A stretch of 64,000 nt of DNA from Pseudoxanthomonas sp. z9 (lineage in GTDB: Bacteria > Pseudomonadota > Gammaproteobacteria > Xanthomonadales > Xanthomonadaceae). Position numbers and translations under genes: made by a program. The stretch spans positions 496,001 through 560,000 of the forward strand of contig NZ_VFID01000007.1 of assembly GCF_006542425.1 (NCBI RefSeq). The letters run 5' to 3'. Below the pieces are notes generated by a model that made no database searches, had not been told where the DNA came from, and saw nothing but the letters and a program-made list of their open reading frames with translations. Of the stretch, positions 43,805 to 52,328 are shown piece by piece; the stretch's first letter is position 1; each line of letters starts with the position of its first letter.

Positions 43805-45346
43805 TCAGCGCGGCGAGGCCGCCGCCGGCCTGGAACCCTCCACTGCCGCCGCGCCGTTCGTCTTGCGGAACACCATGCCGTCGAACGCAATCGACTCGAC
43901 CCGCGCGTCCTTCATCGTGAAAGCCAGCAGTTGCCCGCTGTTGGGCACGAATTCGATGCGCACCTGATCCGGCTGCCCGGCGCCGGTCGCCACCGCATCC
44001 AGCCGGCCCCAGCGGATGCGCAGGCCGTCGGCGCCTTCCGGGGCAACGACCATGTCGCCCAGCAGGTCATGGCGATAAGTGCCGACATAGCCATCACGCG
44101 GAAGCGAGAGATGCCAGGCGCGCGCGCGGATCTCCTCGCGCCTGGCGAGCGTGCCGCGCCGGAACGCCTGCGCCTTGGCCTGCAGCTCGGTGAACCGGCG
44201 TTCGGAATCCGCGCTGATCTCCGCTTCGCCGAGCAGCAGGCCGTACACGTGATTGGCGATCAGGTTGGTCAGCTGCGCGCCCAGTACGTCCTCGTTGTTG
44301 AGCACGACCAGGCCGATGCCTTCCGCCGGCATGAACGACAGGTGGGCGTGGAAGCCGGCGAAGCCGCCGAAGTGGTGCAGCATCGTCCGGCCCTTGTAAG
44401 GGCCGGTGTACCAGCCCCAGGCATAACCGCTGCGCTGGAAATCCTGGTATTTCGCCTCCAGCCCGATCCGGGTCTGGTGCGAACGCAGGATCGTCGCCGC
44501 CGAGAGGCCGCCGGCGCGCGCATCCGGAAACTGCGCCAGCAGGAACCGCGCGAGATCCGGCGCGGTGGAGACCAGCCCGCCCGCCGCCTGCATGGTGTCG
44601 TCGGACTTGGTCAGGTACAGCGGCGCGCGCGGATCCTCGGAGGCGAGCGAGTAGGGCTTGGCCAGGCGCCAGCCGGCGGCCTGCGCGCGGCTGATCCAGG
44701 CGGTGGTGTGGCGCATGCCCAGCGGCTGGAAGATCGCACTCTCCAGCTGCGCCTGCCACGGCGTGCCGAACCGCGCATCCATCCAGACGCTGGCGATGTT
44801 GTAGCCCACGTTGGTGTACTTGAAGGTGCCGTGCGCCGCTTCCGGATCGGCCGTCGATACTTCCACCAGCGCGCGCCGCGACGCCGCATCGTGCACGCCG
44901 CTGAACGCGGTTGCCCAGACCAGCGGCGGATTGTCCACGCCGGAGCCATGGACCAGCAGATCGCCCAGGGTCACCGCGCCCGCATCGAAGCCGGTGAAGC
45001 GCAGGCCCGGAAACATTTCCCGCATCGACAGGCGCATGTCCAGTTGCCCGGCGTCTTCCTTGAGCAATGCGTTGAGGGCGAAGAACGGCTTGGTCGCCGA
45101 GGCGATGTAGAACACGGTGTCGCGGGTCACCGGCGTGCGCGCGGCGATGTCCGCCTCGCCGAAATAACCCTCGTAGATCACCTTGCCGTCCTTCACCACC
45201 GCGACCGCGGTGCCGGAGGGATGCCCGGTGGCGTCCTTGGTCTGCTGGATGAGGCGGGACAGCGGCGCGAAATCCGGTTCGGCGGCGGACACCGGGGCAG
45301 GGAGGGTCGCGACCCAGACGGCGACGGCCGCCAGGAGGTGCTTCAT
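43805..45346 (-). CDS. Secreted serine hydrolase of the beta-lactamase/class C PBP family
   Basis: Protein of 513 residues with a signal peptide (cut near VSA-AE). Catalytic S83-A-T-K86 (S-x-x-K), a YTN motif (Y-x-N) and HHFGG in place of the KTG box. A C-terminal domain (about 400-500) of beta-barrel type follows. Likely a peptidase or esterase acting in the periplasm rather than a true beta-lactamase. Followed on the same strand by nothing close; the upstream gene is the 108-residue membrane protein. Confidence 0.9.
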   Translation of the reverse strand: MKHLLAAVAVWVATLPAPVSAAEPDFAPLSRLIQQTKDATGHPSGTAVAVVKDGKVIYEGYFGEADIAARTPVTRDTVFYIASATKPFFALNALLKEDAGQLDMRLSMREMFPGLRFTGFDAGAVTLGDLLVHGSGVDNPPLVWATAFSGVHDAASRRALVEVSTADPEAAHGTFKYTNVGYNIASVWMDARFGTPWQAQLESAIFQPLGMRHTTAWISRAQAAGWRLAKPYSLASEDPRAPLYLTKSDDTMQAAGGLVSTAPDLARFLLAQFPDARAGGLSAATILRSHQTRIGLEAKYQDFQRSGYAWGWYTGPYKGRTMLHHFGGFAGFHAHLSFMPAEGIGLVVLNNEDVLGAQLTNLIANHVYGLLLGEAEISADSERRFTELQAKAQAFRRGTLARREEIRARAWHLSLPRDGYVGTYRHDLLGDMVVAPEGADGLRIRWGRLDAVATGAGQPDQVRIEFVPNSGQLLAFTMKDARVESIAFDGMVFRKTNGAAAVEGSRPAAASPR

Positions 45347-45405
45347 GGTCGTTTTCCGATGAAGGGAAGAGACGCCGCCGCGTCGTCGCGGCGGCGGAAG
45401 CCGGA

Positions 45406-45732
45406 TCAGCGGACGCGGCGTTCCAGCAGGTAGTAGGCGATGTTGCCCAGACCGGTGGCGCCCAGCAGCAGGGCGATGGTGCCGGGCGTGATCTCCTCGG
45501 CGCCGATCAGTTCCACCCCGGCGAAGCCCAGCGCCAGCGCCAGCATCACACAGCCCCAGTGCAGCGAGGCCTGGCGGCGGCGGGTGGTTTCACCCTCCAG
45601 CAGCGAGCGCACCAGTTCCTCGGAACCGCGCGATTCGATGACCCGGCGGCGCGTGTAGGCATCCACCACCGTCTTGATGGAATAGACGATGCCGATGATC
45701 AGGGTGATGGGGATGAGCAGTTCGAAGTTCAT
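45406..45732 (-). CDS. Small membrane protein divergent from a sigma factor gene
   Basis: Protein of 108 residues with hydrophobic segments at about 3-20, 60-78 and 83-101 and a charged middle (RRRVIESRGSEELVRSLLEGE). No family recognised with confidence. It is divergent from the sigma factor gene at 45834 and could be part of its regulon. Confidence 0.75.
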   Translation of the reverse strand: MNFELLIPITLIIGIVYSIKTVVDAYTRRRVIESRGSEELVRSLLEGETTRRRQASLHWGCVMLALALGFAGVELIGAEEITPGTIALLLGATGLGNIAYYLLERRVR

Positions 45733-45785
45733 GACGGTTACCGGGAGGGATGGGTTGTCGATTGGGATACGGCCGATGGTCCGCC

Positions 45786-45810
45786 GGTTGCACTTCTGCC
45801 GGTTGCAACC
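45786..45810. promoter_or_regulatory. GGTTGCA repeats before the sigma factor gene
   Basis: GGTTGCA occurs at 45786-45792 and again at 45801-45807 (15-base period); the reverse complement TGCAACC at 45804-45810 makes an inverted pair with the first. It lies 24 bases before the sigma factor start in the divergent gap and could be an operator or a leader hairpin. Confidence 0.35.
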
Positions 45811-45833
45811 GCTCGCCCCTCCGGCGTATCCCT

Positions 45834-46448
45834 ATGCCGATGCCCGCCCCGTCCACCACCGCCGCCGACGCTGCTACCGCCCCGCGGGCCGACCGCGATC
45901 TGGTCGAGGCCGTGCTGGCGGGCCGGCGCGGCGCCTTCGAACAGCTGGTGCGGACCTACCAGGGACTGTGCTGGCGCATCGTGGACGATATCGTGCGGCA
46001 CCCGGACGATACCCGCGAGCTGTGCCAGGAAGTGTTCCTGCGCATCCACCGATCGCTGCACCAATATCGCGGCGAGAGCGCCCTGAAGTCGTGGGTGGCG
46101 CAGGTGGCCTGTTCGGTGGCGCTGCGGCACATCGAGCGCAAGCGCCTGCCGCTGGCCGATATCCATGACAACGAGGACGGCCTGGCCCCGGCCGAACGGG
46201 TCAGCGACGGCTTCGACCTGGAGACGGCGACGGCCGACGAGGACATGCAGGCGCATCTGCACGCCGCCATCGACGCCCTGCCGCCGCTGCAGCGCATGCT
46301 GCTCACGCTCTACCATCTGGAAGAAATGCCCATCGGCGACATCGCCCGTTCCACCGGACTGGCCGAAGGCACGATCAAGAGCCACCTGTTCCGCAGCCGT
46401 AAACGGTTGCGGGAGATTCTGGAAGCCCGCATCGGAGTTCCCGCATGA
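45834..46448 (+). CDS. Sigma-70 family (ECF-type) RNA polymerase sigma factor
   Basis: Protein of 204 residues. Region 2 (AFEQLVRTYQGLCWRIVDD, DTRELCQEVFLRIHRSL) and region 4 (LPPLQRMLLTLYHLEEM, IARSTGLAEGTIKSHLFRSR) are clear. There is no strong ribosome binding site; an ATG two codons later is an alternative. It overlaps the next gene by four bases (ATGA), the usual sigma/anti-sigma layout. Targets may include the ABC operon beginning at 47129. Confidence 0.93.
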   Translation: MPMPAPSTTAADAATAPRADRDLVEAVLAGRRGAFEQLVRTYQGLCWRIVDDIVRHPDDTRELCQEVFLRIHRSLHQYRGESALKSWVAQVACSVALRHIERKRLPLADIHDNEDGLAPAERVSDGFDLETATADEDMQAHLHAAIDALPPLQRMLLTLYHLEEMPIGDIARSTGLAEGTIKSHLFRSRKRLREILEARIGVPA

Positions 46449-46915
46449 ACCGCCGCGACAAGAATACCTTTCCTCCCGGCACGCCTCCCGAGCCCGCCTT
46501 CGACGCCAGCGAATGGGAACAGCAGGAACGTGGCCTGCGTGCCGCCAATCAGGCCGATGACGCCGGACTGGAAGCACTCGCGCACGACTACCGCGTCGTC
46601 GCCCGCGCCGTGCGCTCGCGTCCACGCAGCGGGCCGCCGATGGATTTCGCGGCGTCGGTCGCCCGCCAGGTCGCCGTTCGCGAGGCCGGCATCGAACGCC
46701 TGCTGTCGCGCTGGCTGGCGATCACGCTGGTGATCGTGCTGGGCATCGTGGGCGTGCGCTACGGCGCCGAGGTCTGGGCATTGTTTCAGCAGGCGCTGGG
46801 CCAGACGGCCAGCGGCTGGATCCTGATCGGCCTGGCCTGCGCGGGCCTGTCCTGGGCCTGCGCCCGGGTCCAGGCATTCATGGCGCAGGACCGGATCGCG
46901 CATCCGTCGCCCTGA
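46445..46915 (+). CDS. Putative anti-sigma factor (membrane)
   Basis: Protein of 156 residues. The N-terminal ~75 residues are soluble and charged; two hydrophobic segments follow (about 87-107 and 119-140). Position and overlap with the sigma gene, together with topology (cytosolic N-terminal domain plus membrane anchor), point to an anti-sigma factor. No zinc-binding HxxxCxxC motif is visible. Confidence 0.75.
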   Translation: MNRRDKNTFPPGTPPEPAFDASEWEQQERGLRAANQADDAGLEALAHDYRVVARAVRSRPRSGPPMDFAASVARQVAVREAGIERLLSRWLAITLVIVLGIVGVRYGAEVWALFQQALGQTASGWILIGLACAGLSWACARVQAFMAQDRIAHPSP

Positions 46916-46990
46916 ATACGAAAGCCCCGCTTCCCGACGGCTTGCGCATGGACCTCGCCCTGCACGCGTGGCCCATGACCAAAGATACTT

Positions 46991-47044
46991 GCCGCCCGGC
47001 GCCGGTCCGCTGAAATAGCGGACTGGAACGGGACGTCGGGCGGC
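46991..47044. other. Nested hairpin region upstream of the ABC operon
   Basis: GCCGCCCG (46991-46998) pairs with CGGGCGGC (47037-47044); inside it GTCCGCT (47005-47011) pairs with AGCGGAC (47017-47023) around a GAAAT loop. No T tract follows. It sits in the 213-base gap between the anti-sigma gene and the ABC ATPase gene and could be a leader structure, an operator pair, or the transcript end of the sigma operon. Confidence 0.5.
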
Positions 47045-47128
47045 ACCGATGCAGCACCGCGCGGTAGAGGGGAACCTTTCCCGCCCGGCGGCGGTCGGTT
47101 GCGATTCGGGGGCATCGAGGGAGCGGGA

Positions 47129-47803
47129 ATGATTGAACTGCATGGCGTGCAGCGCCACTACGCCATGAGCGGGCAGACCGTGAAAGCGCTGGCAGGCGTG
47201 GACCTGCGCATCGACGGCGGCGAGTTCGTCGCCATCACCGGCCCATCGGGGTCCGGCAAATCCAGCCTGCTGAACATCCTCGGCTGCCTGGACCATCCGA
47301 ACGCGGGACGCTACCTGTTCGAGGGCCGTGACGTGGCCACGTTCGACGACGAGGCCAGCTCCGACCTGCGCAACCGGCGCATCGGCTTCGTGTTCCAGAG
47401 TTTCCACCTGCTGCCGCGCCTGACCGTGCTGGAGAACGTGCTGCTGCCGCTGCGCTTCCATCGCCAGCCGCCGGCCGGCACCCGCGACCGCGCGATGGCG
47501 CTGCTGGACAGGGTCGGCCTGGCCGAACGCCGCGACCACCGGCCCAGCGAATTGTCCGGCGGCCAGATGCAGCGTGCCGCCATCGCCCGCGCCCTGCTGC
47601 TGCAACCGGCGCTGCTGCTCGCCGACGAGCCCACCGGCAACCTGGATTCGCGCAGCGCCGCCGACGTGCTGGCGCTGATCGACGAAGTCCATGCCGGTGG
47701 CCAGACCGTCGTGCTGGTCACCCACGACAACGACATCGCCGCGCGCGCGCCGCGCCAGGTCAAGCTGCGCGACGGGAGGGTCGAGCATGACGCGTTGCAG
47801 TAG
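47129..47803 (+). CDS. ABC transporter ATPase, MacB/LolD type
   Basis: ATPase of 224 residues: Walker A GPSGSGKSS, Q loop FVFQSFHLLPRLTV, signature ELSGGQMQRAAIARAL, Walker B LLLADEPTGNLD and H loop VTHDND. The TGNLD ending is typical of the MacB/LolD group. GGGAG at 47119-47123 is the ribosome binding site. First gene of a five-gene operon with three adaptor proteins and one permease. Confidence 0.95.
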   Translation: MIELHGVQRHYAMSGQTVKALAGVDLRIDGGEFVAITGPSGSGKSSLLNILGCLDHPNAGRYLFEGRDVATFDDEASSDLRNRRIGFVFQSFHLLPRLTVLENVLLPLRFHRQPPAGTRDRAMALLDRVGLAERRDHRPSELSGGQMQRAAIARALLLQPALLLADEPTGNLDSRSAADVLALIDEVHAGGQTVVLVTHDNDIAARAPRQVKLRDGRVEHDALQ

Positions 47804-48770
47804 GTCCCTGCTGGCCGGCCTGTGCCTGGCCGCGTTGGGCGCATCCGCGCAGGCGGTCGTGCTCACCGGCGAGGTGCGCGCGATCGACGCGCAACAGATC
47901 CTCACCCCGCAGTCGAACAGTTCGCCGGTGGTGATCCGCTACTACGTGCCCGAGGGCGAACGGGTGAAGAAGGGCGACGTGGTCCTGCGCATCGATCCGG
48001 GCCAGTCCGCCAGCCGCATTCCCGATCTCGAAGCGGAGATCGAACAGGCCCTGGCCAAGAACGCCAAGGACGTGGCCGAATTGCAGGTCAAGGCCGTGCA
48101 GGCCGAAACCGAACTGGTCGATGCCGAAGCCGAACTGGCCACCGCGAAGCTGGACGCGCGCATCCCGCGCGAACTGATTTCCGCGCTGGACTACGACCGC
48201 TACCAGGGCGATCTGGATCGCACCACCCGCGAGGCCGCGCTCAAGCGCAAGCAACTGGACGCCGCGCGCGCCGCCGTGCAGCGCGCTGTCAGCGACGGCC
48301 AGTTGCAGGTGCGCAAGCTGGAACTGGAGCGCGACTACCACACCGCGATGGTGCGGACCTCCGAGGTCAAGGCCGATCGCGATGGCGTGGTCGTGCACGG
48401 CTTCAACAACAACTGGATCGGCGGGCGCATCGACGAAGGTTCCTCGACCATGCCCGGCAGCAAGGCGGGCGAGGTGGTCAGCAGCGGACGCATGAACGTG
48501 CGCGCCTGGGCGCTGGAACCGGATCGGCGCGACCTGAAGGTGGGCCAGCCGGTGGACCTGAGTTTCGACGCCCTGCCCGGCAAGCGCGTCCCGGGCCGCA
48601 TCGAATTCATTTCCGGCGCGCCCGAACGCCGGCCCGAATGGGGCGAGGGCCGCTACTTCACCGTCGACGTCACCCTGGACTCGGGTTCGCTGGCGCTGAT
48701 GCCCGGCATGAGCGTTCGGATCATCGTCCGGCCGCCGGCCGCCACCGCGAACGGAGGCAAGGGCCGATGA
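47787..48770 (+). CDS. Periplasmic adaptor-like protein 1 (HlyD/MacA type)
   Basis: Protein of 327 residues with a signal peptide (cut near GASAQA) and no lipobox. Lipoyl-like half-motif EGERVKKGDVVLRID, a coiled region (about 75-190), then beta-barrel and membrane-proximal parts (VGQPVDLSFDALPGKRVPG, LMPGMSVRIIV). It overlaps the ATPase gene by 17 bases and has its own GGGAGGG site. First of three different adaptors in a row. Confidence 0.88.
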   Translation: MTRCSRSLLAGLCLAALGASAQAVVLTGEVRAIDAQQILTPQSNSSPVVIRYYVPEGERVKKGDVVLRIDPGQSASRIPDLEAEIEQALAKNAKDVAELQVKAVQAETELVDAEAELATAKLDARIPRELISALDYDRYQGDLDRTTREAALKRKQLDAARAAVQRAVSDGQLQVRKLELERDYHTAMVRTSEVKADRDGVVVHGFNNNWIGGRIDEGSSTMPGSKAGEVVSSGRMNVRAWALEPDRRDLKVGQPVDLSFDALPGKRVPGRIEFISGAPERRPEWGEGRYFTVDVTLDSGSLALMPGMSVRIIVRPPAATANGGKGR

Positions 48771-49756
48771 AACCTGCTCGATTCAATGCCCTGCGCAATG
48801 CCCTGATCCCGCTGGCCCTGGCGTGCATGCTGCCGGTTGCCCATGCCGCCACCCTGCGCGTCGACGGCGAGGTCTACGCGCAGCGCAGCTCGCAGCTGAT
48901 GCCGCCATCGGTGGATCGCATGTGGCAGTTCAACGTCACCCAGCTGGCGCCGGACGGCAGCTCGGTGAAGAAGGGCGACGTCGTGGTGGCCTTCGACACC
49001 AGCGATCTGGTCCGCCAGCTGAGCGAAAAGCAGAGCCTGCTGCAGGAAAAGAAGCGCACGCTGGAAAACCTCAGCCTGGATCTGGCCGAACGCGAGCGCA
49101 GCCAGCGGCTGACCACCGCCGAGGCGGAAGCCAAGCACGACAAGGCGCGCCGCAAGACCGAACAGCCGCGGGAACTGATCGCCGCGCTGGAATACGACAA
49201 GCTGGTCGAGGAGCGTCGCCGCACCGAACGGCTCGCCGCCCTGGCCCAGGTCGCCGAACGCGCCGCCGCCGAACAGCGCAAGCAGGAATTGCGGCTGGTG
49301 AATTCGGAACTGCAGCAGGCGCAGGCCGACGTGACCCGCCTGCAATCCTCGATCGCCGCGCTCAACCTGCCGGCGCCGCGCGACGGCGTGATCATGCACA
49401 AGAGCAGCTGGAACGGAGAGAAATTCGACGTCGGCTCGCAGGTCTGGCGCGGCCAGACCGTGGCCGAGATTCCCGATCCCACCACCCTGGCGGTGCGCGC
49501 GCAGCTGCCGGAACGCGATCTGCAGCGGGTGAAGGTGGGTGTGCCCGCGCGGATCGTGATCGAGGGTGGCGGCGGCAGCGTCCACCACGGCAAGGTCGCC
49601 AGCATCGGCCGTGCGGTGCGCAGCAAATCGCAGGTGCAGCCGGTGCCCATCCTCGATCTGGAAATCCGGCTGGACGACGCCAAGGCGAAACTGCGGCCCG
49701 GCCAGGCGGTGCGGGTGGAGTTGACCGTGCCCGACGTCGCCGGAGGTGCCAAATGA
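48767..49756 (+). CDS. Periplasmic adaptor-like protein 2 (HlyD/MacA type)
   Basis: Protein of 329 residues with a signal peptide (cut near VAHA-AT). It shows the same SVKKGDVVVAFD half-motif, a longer coiled hairpin (about 75-195), the return strand APRDGVIMHK and a beta-barrel domain ending LRPGQAVRVEL. It overlaps adaptors 1 and 3 by four bases each. Confidence 0.88.
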   Translation: MKPARFNALRNALIPLALACMLPVAHAATLRVDGEVYAQRSSQLMPPSVDRMWQFNVTQLAPDGSSVKKGDVVVAFDTSDLVRQLSEKQSLLQEKKRTLENLSLDLAERERSQRLTTAEAEAKHDKARRKTEQPRELIAALEYDKLVEERRRTERLAALAQVAERAAAEQRKQELRLVNSELQQAQADVTRLQSSIAALNLPAPRDGVIMHKSSWNGEKFDVGSQVWRGQTVAEIPDPTTLAVRAQLPERDLQRVKVGVPARIVIEGGGGSVHHGKVASIGRAVRSKSQVQPVPILDLEIRLDDAKAKLRPGQAVRVELTVPDVAGGAK

Positions 49757-51051
49757 CCCCGTTTCGACAAGCCGGCCTGGTGCTGGCCCTCGCCTGCGCA
49801 CTGGCCGCCTGCGGCAAGTCCGAGGCACCGGTCGCCACCGAAACCGTCGCGCCGGGACAGCTGCGCATCGCCGTGCGCGGCGAAGGCGAACTGCGTTCGG
49901 CCAAGCCCACGCCGCTGATGGTGCCCGGGCAGAACTGGAGCGCGCGGCAGGTGGAATGGATGCTGCCGGAAGGTTCGCTGGTGAAGAAGGGCGATCTGCT
50001 GGCGCGCTTCATCTCGCCCGATGGCGAGCAGCAGTTGGCCCAGGCGATGATCGATCTGCAGCGCAACGCGCTGGCGCGGATCGCGAAGGAAGGCGATCTG
50101 GCCTCCGCGCTCGGCCGGGTGGAAGTGGACCTCTCACAGGTCGCCGTGCAGCTGGGCATCGCCCAGCGCTACGCCGAGGCGGATCTGAGCACCGTGGCGC
50201 GCAACCAGGTGCTCGACGCCATCGAGGACAAGGAGTACCTGCAAGTGCGCCAGGGCACGCTGCAATGGCAGCGCGATCAATCCGGCGTGCGCGGCGAAGC
50301 GGAAATGGCGGTGCTGGACGCGCAGCGCGCGACCTTCGACATCAACGCCCAGAGTCGCAAGTCGGATCTGGACGCCCTGGAGCTGCGCGCGCCCAATGAC
50401 GGCGTACTGATGCTGTCGGCCAACTGGTCGGGCGACAAACCCATGGTCGGCGCCAACCTGCGCGCCGGATTCGAGTTCGGCAACCTGCCGGACACCGGCG
50501 CGATGGAAGTGGAGATCGACCTTCCGCAGATCGAGGCGCAGGGGGTGCAGGTCGGCGATACGGTGGTGCTCAACCCGCTCGGACGCCCGGATCAGCGCAT
50601 CGAGAGCAAGCTGTCGTGGGTGGCCAGCGCCGCCAAGGTCCGCAACCGCGAGAGCCCGGTGAAGTATCTGTCGATGCGCGCGCCGGTTCCCACCACCGCG
50701 GTGGAACGCTACCGCCTGCTGCCCGGCCAGCGCTTCGATGCCACCGTGGTGCTGCTGGATGCGAAGGACGCGATGGCCGTGCCCAATGTCGCCATCGAAC
50801 AGCGCGACGGCCGGCACTGGGTGCGACTGCGCCAGGGCGGCGACTACGTCGCCCGCGAGGTGAAGCTGGGCGTGCGCGGCACTGCGCGCTCGCAGGTGTT
50901 GTCCGGACTGGAACCGGGCGATCAGGTGCGCCTGTCGCAGGTCGAAGTACCCGCACCGGGTGACGATGCCAAGGACGACGCGAAGGACGCCGGCAAGGAC
51001 ACCGCTCCGGCTGGTGACGGCGCCGACGACACGCAGGAAAAGAAAGCATGA
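49753..51051 (+). CDS. Lipid-anchored periplasmic adaptor-like protein 3 (HlyD/MacA type)
   Basis: Protein of 432 residues with a lipoprotein signal (lipobox LAAC, Cys near 20). It has SLVKKGDLLARF, a coiled hairpin, the return strand APNDGVLML, a beta-barrel and a membrane-proximal domain, and an acidic Asp/Lys/Ala tail of about 30 residues absent from adaptors 1 and 2. Overlaps the permease gene by four bases. Confidence 0.9.
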   Translation: MTPFRQAGLVLALACALAACGKSEAPVATETVAPGQLRIAVRGEGELRSAKPTPLMVPGQNWSARQVEWMLPEGSLVKKGDLLARFISPDGEQQLAQAMIDLQRNALARIAKEGDLASALGRVEVDLSQVAVQLGIAQRYAEADLSTVARNQVLDAIEDKEYLQVRQGTLQWQRDQSGVRGEAEMAVLDAQRATFDINAQSRKSDLDALELRAPNDGVLMLSANWSGDKPMVGANLRAGFEFGNLPDTGAMEVEIDLPQIEAQGVQVGDTVVLNPLGRPDQRIESKLSWVASAAKVRNRESPVKYLSMRAPVPTTAVERYRLLPGQRFDATVVLLDAKDAMAVPNVAIEQRDGRHWVRLRQGGDYVAREVKLGVRGTARSQVLSGLEPGDQVRLSQVEVPAPGDDAKDDAKDAGKDTAPAGDGADDTQEKKA

Positions 51052-52313
51052 GTGGCGCTCCGCTGAAGGGACTGTTCAACCGCCTGCCGACCGTCTGGCG
51101 CGAGGCCGTGGAGGAACTGTGGCGACGACGCCTGCGCACCCTGCTGACCCTGCTCGGCATGATCTTCGGCGTCGGCGCGATCGTGGCGATGCAGGCGGTC
51201 GGCGAAGGCAGCCGCCGCGAGGCGCTGCGACTGGTGGAAGGCCTGGGCCTGCACAACCTGATTGCCGAGGCCAAGCAGCAGGATGAGGACACGCTGAAGG
51301 AGACACGCGAGCGCAGCCTCGGCCTGACCGTGGCCGATGCCGAAGCCGCGCGCGGTGTCGTGCCCGGCGCCGAACGCCATGCCGCCGAGAAGACCATCCG
51401 CACCCATACCGTGTTCAGCGATACCGGCCGCAGCGATGCGCAGGCCAGCGGCGTCAGCGCCGACTGGTTCGGCCTGTCCTCGCTGCGTATCCGCGATGGC
51501 CGCGCTTTCAGTGCCGAGGACGAAGCCAGGCTGTCGGCAGTGGCCGTGCTCGGCCACCAGGCCGCCGCGGACCTGTTTCCCAAAGGCAACGCGGTCGGCG
51601 GACTGATCAAGGTCAACCACGTCTGGCTGGAAGTGATCGGCGTACTCGCCGATCGCGATCTGGGCCAGGACAGTTTCGAGGGCGTGCAACTGGGCTCGGA
51701 GAGCAACCATATCTACGTGCCGCTGGCGAGCGCCCGCGCCCGTTTCCGTTTCCAGCCGCAGGAGGACGAAGTGGATCGGTTCCTGCTGCGCCTGGACGAC
51801 CCGAACCGGCTGGCGGCCGGTGCCGGCGTGCTCGCGGCCGTGCTGGATCAGCGCCACGCCGGCATGGCGGATTACCAGTTGATCGTGCCGCAACAGCTGT
51901 TCCAGCAGCACCAGCAGACCCAGCGCATCTTCCAGGTGGTGATGGGCGCGATCGCCGGCGTCAGCCTGCTGGTCGGCGGCATCGGCATCATGAACATCAT
52001 GCTGGCCAACGTGCTGGAGCGGCGCCGCGAAATCGGCCTGCTGCGCGCGCTCGGCGCGCGCCGGCGCGACGTGATCGCCCAGTTCCTGCGCGAGGCCACG
52101 GTCATCTGCATCACCGGCGCGGTGCTCGGCCTGGTGTTTGGCGGCGTGCTGGCCTACCTGATCGCGATGTTCGCCGGCTGGCAGGTCGCCTGGGCACCGC
52201 TGCCGATCCTGCTTTCGGCCGGCTTCTGCGCACTGGTCGGCCTGGCCTTCGGTGTATATCCGGCACGACAAGCTGCACAGTTGGATCCCATCGCGGCGCT
52301 GCGGCACGATTGA
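51048..52313 (+). CDS. MacB-type ABC transporter permease
   Basis: Protein of 421 residues: N-terminal membrane helix (about 30-52; RTLLTLLGMIFGVGAIVAM), a large periplasmic MacB-core domain, and three C-terminal helices (about 310-335, 350-385, 385-405; VGGIGIMNIMLANVLERR, ending PARQAAQLDPIAALRHD). These mechanotransmission-type permeases export peptides, lipoproteins or other molecules from the periplasm. Substrate unknown. No TolC-like gene is in the operon. Confidence 0.94.
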   Translation: MSGAPLKGLFNRLPTVWREAVEELWRRRLRTLLTLLGMIFGVGAIVAMQAVGEGSRREALRLVEGLGLHNLIAEAKQQDEDTLKETRERSLGLTVADAEAARGVVPGAERHAAEKTIRTHTVFSDTGRSDAQASGVSADWFGLSSLRIRDGRAFSAEDEARLSAVAVLGHQAAADLFPKGNAVGGLIKVNHVWLEVIGVLADRDLGQDSFEGVQLGSESNHIYVPLASARARFRFQPQEDEVDRFLLRLDDPNRLAAGAGVLAAVLDQRHAGMADYQLIVPQQLFQQHQQTQRIFQVVMGAIAGVSLLVGGIGIMNIMLANVLERRREIGLLRALGARRRDVIAQFLREATVICITGAVLGLVFGGVLAYLIAMFAGWQVAWAPLPILLSAGFCALVGLAFGVYPARQAAQLDPIAALRHD

Positions 52314-52328
52314 AGCCGACTCAGCCCC

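Noticed and set aside
43805-45346. True beta-lactamase resistance gene
   Set aside because: S-x-x-K and Y-x-N are present, but HFGG replaces the KTG box and there is an extra C-terminal domain, as in peptidase/esterase relatives.
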